Virus record (IMG/VR): IMGVR_UViG_3300032334_002567
Location: 248,001 to 312,000 of that record
Source: a virus
Length of the DNA: 64,000 nucleotides
Reading direction: 5' to 3' (one strand)
Position numbers and translations under genes: made by a program. The notes below the pieces were generated by a model. The model was not told the DNA's origin, searched no databases, and saw only the letters and a program-made list of their open reading frames with translations. Positions 58,766 through 64,000 of this stretch are shown in pieces. The number at the start of each line of letters is the position of its first letter. Position 1 is the stretch's first letter.

Positions 58766-58851
58766 TCATGAGAAGGCTCTACCCGTTTACGGACGAAAAC
58801 TTACGTCCAGTTGATATTTATAAACCCCTACTATCTTGTTGGAGAACTAAA

Positions 58852-59244
58852 ATGGGTCTTGATATGTTTGTCTATTCCGTTCCCGAAAGTCTTGTTGCCG
58901 ACAAAGGTGACACCGATGTTGTTCTTGAACTAGCTAGGGAAGTAAAGGAAGACGTTCACTATTGGCGCAAGCACCATGACCTTCATGGATGGATGGAAAA
59001 TCTGTATCGTGAGAAGGGTGGAGTCGCCCAATCTTTCAATTGCACCAATGTTCGATTGACCGAGGAAGACCTCGACAATTTGAAGAAAGACCTTCTTGAA
59101 CAACATCTGCCTAAAACAGAGGGATTCTTTTTTGGGAATAATCCTCCTGATGACGAAACCCTTGTTGATGATCTAGAGTTTATTGTGAAGGCAAGAGATG
59201 CTATAAAGAGCGGGAAGGCTGTTTTCTACGATAGTTGGTGGTAA
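58852..59244 (+). CDS. MGLDM-type phage protein, 130 aa
   Basis: ATG 58852 behind TTGGAG. Starts MGLDMFVYSVPES and has VHYWRKHHDLHGWMENLY and FNCTNVRLTEEDLDNLKKDL, then FFFGNNPPDD. A widespread phage family, sometimes wrongly called phosphoglycerate kinase; role unknown. Confidence 0.82.
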   Translation: MGLDMFVYSVPESLVADKGDTDVVLELAREVKEDVHYWRKHHDLHGWMENLYREKGGVAQSFNCTNVRLTEEDLDNLKKDLLEQHLPKTEGFFFGNNPPDDETLVDDLEFIVKARDAIKSGKAVFYDSWW

Positions 59245-59252
59245 AGGAATAA

Positions 59253-59456
59253 ATGGTGGAACTAAAAAAAGTTCAGTCTTGGGTAGAAGAATTCCCACCC
59301 CATTGGGATCTCTTTATTGACAAAACTGGTCGATTTCTAATCATTTCCAGTCCTGGCGGAACAACAATTTCTACATTGGAAATATCTGGAAATATAGAGA
59401 GATTTGATATTGGAACTTTGAAAGATAATTGTACCCTATCAGATTGCAAATTATAA
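59253..59456 (+). CDS. small hypothetical protein, 67 aa
   Basis: AAGGAATAA precedes the ATG. Beta-rich (WDLFIDKTGRFLIISSPGGT). The motif at 59429 lies within its last codons (DNCTL). Confidence 0.6.
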   Translation: MVELKKVQSWVEEFPPHWDLFIDKTGRFLIISSPGGTTISTLEISGNIERFDIGTLKDNCTLSDCKL

Positions 59457-59473
59457 CTTTACCGGAGATACCA

Positions 59474-59710
59474 ATGAGCGGCTACAACGGATGGAAAAAT
59501 TGGGAAACTTGGAACGTAGTTCTCTGGATTGACAACGATGAGGGACTTTATAGCCTTCGCAAAGAGTGCGGAAACAATTATAATCGCTTCGTTTCAACCC
59601 TTGAAGAAATCTCTGAGGGTGAAATACGATACCGCACTCCAGACGGCGTGAGCTGGAATGATAGCGGAATCGACGTAGAAGAAATCAATAGCCACTGGGA
59701 GGATGAATAA
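59474..59710 (+). CDS. DUF7249-like protein, 78 aa
   Basis: SGYNGWKNWETWNVVLWIDN is the hallmark of a family I recall as DUF7249, common in phages. CCGGAG upstream and motif at 59429. Role unknown. Confidence 0.8.
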   Translation: MSGYNGWKNWETWNVVLWIDNDEGLYSLRKECGNNYNRFVSTLEEISEGEIRYRTPDGVSWNDSGIDVEEINSHWEDE

Positions 59711-59712
59711 GG

Positions 59713-59973
59713 ATGCACTCTCTGAAAGAAACACTTTGCAAAACACTGGATGACATCTTTTGCGACGTTTGTGGCGGATCTTGCAAAAAGATGATTGACG
59801 ATGAAGCATTCAACATCGAAAGTGCTTGTTTATCCGCAAATTGGGGATACGGCTCGCAACTTGATGGCGAAATGTATAGAATTGATATTTGTGAAGGTTG
59901 TTTTCAAAAGACCATTGGCTTTCTAAACAACAATCGAACTGTTGCGAACCCTTTAGCACCGCTAAACAACTAA
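59713..59973 (+). CDS. zinc-binding small protein, 86 aa
   Basis: CDVCGGSCKK and a later CEGCFQKTIG give a four-Cys site around ACLSANWGYGSQLDGEMYRI. Similar small proteins occur in many phages. Starts 2 bases after the previous stop. Confidence 0.72.
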   Translation: MHSLKETLCKTLDDIFCDVCGGSCKKMIDDEAFNIESACLSANWGYGSQLDGEMYRIDICEGCFQKTIGFLNNNRTVANPLAPLNN

Positions 59974-59983
59974 AAGATAGCTT

Positions 59984-59993
59984 TAGGGTACAA
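59984..59993 (-). promoter_or_regulatory. TTGTACCCTA motif in reverse orientation
   Basis: TAGGGTACAA on the plus strand, the only reversed copy I found. It sits 3 bases before a GTG-start micro-ORF. It might drive antisense RNA across 59713-59973. Confidence 0.6.
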
Positions 59994-59996
59994 TTT

Positions 59997-60080
59997 GTGA
60001 ATGATTTCTTTGGAATCCTTGTAGTCGGTATTTGTGCAGTTATCGGTCAGGTTATCGGTCAGATCATCGTTAGAAGATAA
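59997..60080 (+). CDS. tiny membrane peptide, 27 aa
   Basis: GTG start. NDFFGILVVGICAVIGQVIG then QIIVRR: one span with GQVIGQ repeats. No ribosome binding site is visible. It ends right before the motif at 60081. Confidence 0.4.
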   Translation: MNDFFGILVVGICAVIGQVIGQIIVRR

Positions 60081-60112
60081 TTGTACCCTAAATCTAAAAC
60101 TAAGGAGCTAAT

Positions 60113-60322
60113 ATGGAAATCAAGATTTTTATTGGCGACATCGATGAGTTTTATAGTGATGCAAAAGAGGGAAACCGTCGCTGGGCGGTCTGGTCTAATT
60201 ATGGTGATAGTGGCAAGTTAGTAGAAAAACTTCTTGGCCGCTTTGAAACAGAAGAAGAAGCAGTTCAGTTTGCCAACGAATACGATCCTGGTGAGGGAAA
60301 GACTAAAGTAATTGTACCCTAA
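60113..60322 (+). CDS. small hypothetical protein, 69 aa
   Basis: Motif at 60081, AAGGAG upstream. WAVWSNYGDSGKLVEKLLGR, FETEEEAVQFANEY: a short alpha/beta domain. It ends ...IVP through the next motif at 60312. Confidence 0.68.
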   Translation: MEIKIFIGDIDEFYSDAKEGNRRWAVWSNYGDSGKLVEKLLGRFETEEEAVQFANEYDPGEGKTKVIVP

Positions 60323-60347
60323 ATCTATACCACTACAGGGGAAATAA

Positions 60348-61040
60348 ATGGAACGCCTTTACCACGGTACGTCTTCTAAGAATCTCAATAAAATCCTCGA
60401 AAACGGAATCCAGCCCCGAGGAAAGCGAAAAAGCAACTGGAAAGAATATCCCAGTCGCTCAGACATGGTTTATCTGACCAATGCTTATGCTCCCTTTTTT
60501 GCAGTTCAGAGCTGCAAGAAAAATGAAAAAGCATTGGTTCTGGAACTTGATAGAGATTCTCTGGATGCCAGCAATGTTTATCCTGATGAAGATTTCATTG
60601 CTCAAGCAATCGCCCAACAAACAAATGGCTCAATCGAAGATGTGCATGAGGCAGTTCGTGAGAATCTGGAAGATTACCAGCACCACACAGATGATAGCTT
60701 GGGTGGTCTGGGTAATGCTTGCTACAAGGGAACGGTTCCCCAGAATGCAATTACTCGTTATTGTTTGATTGATATAAAAGAGCGGCCTGATCTTGGAATG
60801 ACCGTCCTTGACCCTTCAATTAGCCTCTTAAACTATAAGTTTTGTGGAAGTCGGTATCGTTCGATTATAGCTTGGCTATTTGGTGATAGAGCCGATTTTG
60901 AAATTAGTATTGGGTCAAACGATACTTGGTTTCAAATGATGGAAACACAACAGCCCGGATATACTGAAAACATTAAAACGTTTTTCACAAATCGAGCTGG
61001 TATCGAGGTTGTCGAATCTAAAATAATTGTACCCTGCTAA
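60348..61040 (+). CDS. ADP-ribosyltransferase-like protein
   Basis: A 230-residue protein. LYHGTSSKNLNKILENGIQP (His6) and MVYLTNAYAPFFAV (Tyr42) match the NAD-binding motifs of PARP/Tpt1-like ADP-ribosyltransferases, and ALVLELDRD plus GTVPQNAI follow in the usual order. T4-type phages use such enzymes to modify host RNA polymerase or translation. RNA 2'-phosphotransferase activity is another option. Ends ...IIVPC through a motif variant. Confidence 0.78.
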   Translation: MERLYHGTSSKNLNKILENGIQPRGKRKSNWKEYPSRSDMVYLTNAYAPFFAVQSCKKNEKALVLELDRDSLDASNVYPDEDFIAQAIAQQTNGSIEDVHEAVRENLEDYQHHTDDSLGGLGNACYKGTVPQNAITRYCLIDIKERPDLGMTVLDPSISLLNYKFCGSRYRSIIAWLFGDRADFEISIGSNDTWFQMMETQQPGYTENIKTFFTNRAGIEVVESKIIVPC

Positions 61041-61056
61041 GGTAAGGAGAAACCGA

Positions 61057-61452
61057 ATGACTTTCAATCTCAATGAGTATTTTGCTAATCCGGCTAATTT
61101 CACTAAGCATGGCAGTAGCTTTGTCATGTTCAAGCGGATTTTTTGTGCCGATGGTCTGACTTTTTCTGCTCAAGTTAGGGAGAGTGCTTACTGCACTCCC
61201 CGGCAAGACAATGGCCCATGGACTGCCGTGGAAGTCGGCTTTCCCAGTGAGAAGGTCGATGAGTTTATGCAGTACGCAGAGAATGCCGATGACCCCACTG
61301 GCACTGTGTATGGTTGGGTTCCGGTCGAGGTTGTGGAGCAAGTTGTTGAGAAGCATGGTGGTCTTATGCTCCAAGAGAGTAAGGAAGCAAAAATCACTGA
61401 ACTCAACAAGCAAATCAAAGAGCTTCAGAGTAAAGTCAAAGAGCTGTCTTGA
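61057..61452 (+). CDS. hypothetical protein, 131 aa
   Basis: Motif TTGTACCCTG at 61027, AAGGAG upstream. Soluble domain then a helical Lys/Glu-rich end (ITELNKQIKELQSKVKEL). Unknown. Confidence 0.7.
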   Translation: MTFNLNEYFANPANFTKHGSSFVMFKRIFCADGLTFSAQVRESAYCTPRQDNGPWTAVEVGFPSEKVDEFMQYAENADDPTGTVYGWVPVEVVEQVVEKHGGLMLQESKEAKITELNKQIKELQSKVKELS

Positions 61453-61496
61453 TTTGTACCCTATGTTTTTGTGAATAACCCCCTTTGGAGATAATC

Positions 61497-61736
61497 ATGA
61501 AAGCTATTGTTGCCGGACAGACTAGCCGGGGAAACGATTACTATAAGTTTGAAATGAGCGAGCAAGAGTTTGTTGCTTGCGACAATGACAATGAAGGCTT
61601 GTGCGTCTTTTGCGGCGAGCCAGCTTATGATGTTGAACCCGATGCTCGTAAGTATGCTTGCGAAAGCTGTGAGAAGAACGGTGTTTACGGTACGCAGGAA
61701 CTCTTGATGATGGGATACATCAAGTTCACTGAATAG
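61497..61736 (+). CDS. zinc-ribbon-like protein, 79 aa
   Basis: CVFCGEP and CESCEKNGVYGTQELLMMGY give a four-Cys ribbon. TTTGGAGATAATC before the ATG. A phage-common small family. Confidence 0.72.
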   Translation: MKAIVAGQTSRGNDYYKFEMSEQEFVACDNDNEGLCVFCGEPAYDVEPDARKYACESCEKNGVYGTQELLMMGYIKFTE

Positions 61737-61751
61737 CCAGTTGTAGGTCGG

Positions 61752-61852
61752 CCCATATGGTAAGGGTCACGGCAAGGGTTGAATTATATGGGAAAACAAA
61801 AGGTTTGCTGAAATAAAATGGGCTAAGCCCGGCGACACTCCCGCCCCGTGAC
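61752..61852 (+). ncRNA. possible pseudoknotted RNA element
   Basis: CCCATAT (61752-61758) can pair with ATATGGG (61786-61792). The enclosed GTCACGG (61766-61772) can pair with CCGTGAC (61846-61852) outside, which would make a pseudoknot. GGGCTAAGCCC lies between. No reading frame fills the 180-base gap. Confidence 0.4.
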
Positions 61853-61917
61853 TACCCGCAACTGCTAAATATAAATTGTACCCTAAAAGTTTGTTCGATC
61901 CCCAAAGGAGATAAGCA

Positions 61918-62226
61918 ATGACTTGCTACATCATTGACGAAAACAACGAGCTTGGCCTTGGCGATGATGTTGAAATCGGTGTTGAAGTGAATTACACCGC
62001 CAACAGTGCTTCCGGCCCTAGCTGGAATGAATGGAGCGGTGGAGATCCGGGTTCCTCGGCTTTCCTCGACATTCATGGTTGGTCTGTCGATTCGATCACG
62101 GTCGGAAAGACTCTGGTTGATTATGACACTCTGCCTGAGGAAACTAAGAAAAAGATCGACGGTTTTATCGATAGCAGCTTCGATGACATCGAAGCTCAAA
62201 TCTGGGCTTCAGTGAGCGATGGGTGA
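61918..62226 (+). CDS. hypothetical protein, 102 aa
   Basis: Motif at 61876, AAAGGAG upstream. Acidic protein; VEIGVEVNYTANSASGPSWN and an acidic helical end. Unknown function. Confidence 0.7.
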   Translation: MTCYIIDENNELGLGDDVEIGVEVNYTANSASGPSWNEWSGGDPGSSAFLDIHGWSVDSITVGKTLVDYDTLPEETKKKIDGFIDSSFDDIEAQIWASVSDG

Positions 62227-62285
62227 AGGGGCTTGACAAACTAATTGTACCCTGTAAAATGGAAGCAACACCCCCCGGAGATCCA

Positions 62286-62558
62286 ATGATGACAAGCGTT
62301 TATGCGAAGATTACTGGTCGTGGCGAGTTTCCAATGGATATGCTGCGGTATGACAGTTGCAGCCCTGCTACTGAGTCCGACAGCTATTTGATTGCTCGCA
62401 CCTTTCATGACTTTGATAGGTGGGAGATTTTTGTGAAGTGCCGCCCGCTGGAGAAGAGGCGTTCTCCTTGGACGGTTGGCAGGTGGGAGAGCTTCGGTTG
62501 CAAGATCGAAGAAATTGACTATCATCCGCCACTTACCCGCAACACACAGCTTGCCTAA
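62286..62558 (+). CDS. hypothetical protein, 90 aa
   Basis: ATG 62286 (or 62289) with CCGGAG upstream and TTGTACCCTG at 62245. FPMDMLRYDSCSPATESDSY is recognisable as a small phage family of unknown role. Ends 6 bases before tRNA-Leu. Confidence 0.7.
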   Translation: MMTSVYAKITGRGEFPMDMLRYDSCSPATESDSYLIARTFHDFDRWEIFVKCRPLEKRRSPWTVGRWESFGCKIEEIDYHPPLTRNTQLA

Positions 62559-62564
62559 GCTGTT

Positions 62565-62647
62565 GCCGAAGTGGTGAAATTGGCATACACGCCAGACTCA
62601 AAATCTGGTGCCCAAAAGGCGTGTGGGTTCGACCCCCACCTTCGGCA
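62565..62647 (+). tRNA. tRNA-Leu (anticodon CAA)
   Basis: Class II tRNA: acceptor GCCGAAG/CTTCGGC, anticodon stem CCAGA/TCTGG with loop CTCAAAA, variable arm, T stem GTGGG/CCCAC. No CCA. Same acceptor stem as the other tRNA-Leu. Motif at 62656 follows. Confidence 0.9.
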
Positions 62648-62777
62648 TATTTAAATTGTACCCTAACAAAACGTTCCGATGGTGCCAACGCATTCGCTAG
62701 GTGTTGGGCTTGGGTAAATGGTTGCCTTCTCAACCAGCCAACGGAACACTGATCTTAACCCCAACGGAGATAACCAA

Positions 62778-63035
62778 ATGGATAACTATGTTCATTTTGA
62801 TGGTGAGTACGCTGATATTCCTGAGCTTACCCAAGGTGCTATCTTGCGGTATGTGCTTCAAAAGATTCCCCCCGGCAGTTTTCTGACGGCGGTTCTTTGC
62901 AATGACCTCTATAACGCAACGGGTAGGGCAGATGCAAATAATCTGGTAGCTCTGCCTCTTATCGTGCGATGGTTTGCTAACAAGTGTCCGCATCTTTACG
63001 GTGCAGATAATATGTACAAGTACCTCGGCACCTAA
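62778..63035 (+). CDS. hypothetical protein, 85 aa
   Basis: ATG 62778 with CGGAG upstream; the motif at 62656 is 112 bases away, the longest leader in the set. FDGEYADIPELTQGAILRYV and an end with Trp/Tyr. Unknown. Confidence 0.65.
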   Translation: MDNYVHFDGEYADIPELTQGAILRYVLQKIPPGSFLTAVLCNDLYNATGRADANNLVALPLIVRWFANKCPHLYGADNMYKYLGT

Positions 63036-63088
63036 ATAAAAATTGTACCCTATAAAGTTGTCCTTCTAACCCCCAACGGAGCTAACTT

Positions 63089-63400
63089 ATGCGTTATGCT
63101 GATTCCCGCTGTGAGATGATCGAAACTTACCAGCCTGATCACACCTACACCTTTGTCGGCCCGTGCATCGTGACCGGCAAGGAGCAGCGTGTCACGGTCA
63201 AAGCTCCCGACCTTTTCAAGTATCGGACGGGAGCATATGTTCAGGACGCTTTCCCCTACCTTGATGCCGCTGATCGTGAGTTTCTCATGACCGGCATGAG
63301 TGCAGAAGGTTGGCTTTTGACCTTCGGTGACGGTGCGGAAGACGATGAAGATTATGAAGATGATTGGGATGATGATGGAGAGCTTGGGGATCGGGATTGA
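63089..63400 (+). CDS. hypothetical protein of the 'REFLMTGMSAEGW' family, 103 aa
   Basis: TFVGPCIVTGKEQRVTVKAP and DAADREFLMTGMSAEGW are hallmarks of a small phage family with unknown role (I recall it as DUF6926, unverified). Very acidic tail. Motif at 63043. Confidence 0.75.
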   Translation: MRYADSRCEMIETYQPDHTYTFVGPCIVTGKEQRVTVKAPDLFKYRTGAYVQDAFPYLDAADREFLMTGMSAEGWLLTFGDGAEDDEDYEDDWDDDGELGDRD

Positions 63401-63440
63401 TTTGTACCCTAACTCTAACTCTACTCCCAAAGGATTATCT

Positions 63441-63902
63441 ATGACAGTTCACGATAAGATGTGCACACCTAGTGGCTTACAGGAATTGGCAAAAGAATGG
63501 TGGGACTGTCTTGTCTCTGATGAGCTAGCTTTGAGCCTAAGTACAGCTTATATAAAAGCAACTGAAGGATTCGAACCTGAAGCGGGCTCGTTCTCTGTTC
63601 CTTGTCTATGCTCCTCCGGCACAGGCCAGATTGTTTGGTTGAAAAACAGAATCAATGATTTGAATCTATTGCCCGTAGGCGAAGCACGAATGCACGACGA
63701 TATCCCAGCTGTTACAACAGCTGTATTGCATGTAGGTTTTTTGTCTGTGTTCGAAACAGAAGAAATGGTTTGCCGATTACGCAACGAGCCTCTACGTCAA
63801 AATTGTGAAAACCCAGCAAGGTCGAAGATGTTTGCGACAGCTCAAAAGCAGGATGTGGCTCCGATAGATCGTACTGCGTCAATCGTTTCTAGATCAAATT
63901 GA
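63441..63902 (+). CDS. hypothetical protein, 153 aa
   Basis: AAAGGATTATCT precedes ATG 63441; the longer frame begins inside the previous gene. Soluble protein with several Cys (VPCLCSSG). No family recognised. Confidence 0.65.
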   Translation: MTVHDKMCTPSGLQELAKEWWDCLVSDELALSLSTAYIKATEGFEPEAGSFSVPCLCSSGTGQIVWLKNRINDLNLLPVGEARMHDDIPAVTTAVLHVGFLSVFETEEMVCRLRNEPLRQNCENPARSKMFATAQKQDVAPIDRTASIVSRSN

Positions 63903-63916
63903 TTTGGGAGTATCAA

Positions 63917-64000
63917 ATGTCAATGAAAGTTTCTGAACTATCTGATTGGATCAAAACTCTTGAAAAAGATGATGTAGTCTGGATAGATGAGGGTGGACTA
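63917..64000 (+). CDS. partial gene cut by the window end
   Basis: GGGAGTATCAA precedes ATG 63917; the frame reads MSMKVSELSDWIKTLEKDDV and runs off the end. At least 28 residues. Unknown. Confidence 0.55.
   Translation, partial: MSMKVSELSDWIKTLEKDDVVWIDEGGL

Larger units (their letters stand above)
24015..63410 (+). promoter_or_regulatory. TTGTACCCTA motif family before most genes (more than 40 sites)
   Basis: Start positions of TTGTACCCTA on the plus strand: 24015, 24338, 26199, 28096, 29765, 31356, 31800, 33177, 33597, 36937, 38726, 39462, 39742, 40336, 40710, 42000, 44331, 46619, 48246, 48770, 49182, 49797, 50157, 50650, 50708, 51221, 52409, 52668, 54282, 55464, 56403, 58512, 59429, 60081, 60312, 61454, 61876, 62656, 63043, 63401. 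TTGTACCCTG is at 61027 and 62245. AAT or TTT usually precedes it. The distance to the next start codon is mostly 16-60 bases, and at 44331 the ribosome binding site begins almost at once, so any transcript must start at or within the motif. Many copies have a TAATTTTAAA-like box 20-40 bases upstream. Most likely a phage-specific promoter; an RNA-processing site is the alternative. Confidence 0.85.

Noticed and set aside
58852-59244. Phosphoglycerate kinase
   Set aside because: Similar phage proteins bear that label, but the protein has 130 residues and none of the kinase motifs.

Overview
The window looks like part of a large tailed-phage genome, or a phage-derived element. It is dense with small genes of phage type, carries scattered single tRNA genes, holds long modular surface proteins, and has almost no host housekeeping genes. 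The host cannot be named. A faint hint toward Planctomycetes comes from the secreted Cys-rich protein at 44357 and from the sulfotransferase-like genes, but I could not test it. No capsid, terminase, polymerase or portal gene lies in the window, so the phage family is also unproven.

Left part (1-21.6 kb): AT-rich, genes on both strands, probably late or surface functions. It holds two large discoidin-type proteins (743-5119) with Thr-Pro linkers; three sulfotransferase-like genes and a 2OG-Fe(II) oxygenase-like gene in one overlapping run (5116-7250); a 2H phosphoesterase (7582); tRNA-Thr; an HNH endonuclease behind a start-codon hairpin; a second Thr-Pro protein; a SPRY-type protein; and three glycosyltransferase genes (13066-17630). 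A family of at least nine genes or gene stubs opening with a 'DGPIY' leader (14040-21600) is joined to unrelated cargo.

Middle (21.6-26.2 kb): about 2.1 kb of mostly non-coding, hairpin-rich DNA around one DUF2294/MpsC-like gene, then a RuvB-like AAA+ ATPase followed by a 21-unit array with a 35-bp period. A second 4-unit array lies at 27.4 kb.

Right part (24-64 kb): every gene is on the plus strand, in short operons. Most operons are preceded by TTGTACCCTA (more than 40 sites, none left of 24 kb), usually 16-60 bases before the start codon and often at or over the stop codon of the gene before. This is probably a phage-specific promoter or RNA-processing signal. Recognisable genes are two ATPase/VWA pairs (31830+33653 and 40776+42052), an IS110-C-terminal-like DNA-binding protein, a WGR-DNA ligase fusion, a UV-damage endonuclease, an ADP-ribosyltransferase-like protein, a GNAT protein and a family of proteins with tandem 'YA..V..GRW.EAE' repeats. 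tRNA genes are Thr, Glu, Gln, Arg, Lys (split by a group I intron) and two Leu. Most other genes are small and of unknown function.

Family names were recalled from memory, with no database search. Promoters, RNA structures and small ORFs were read by eye.
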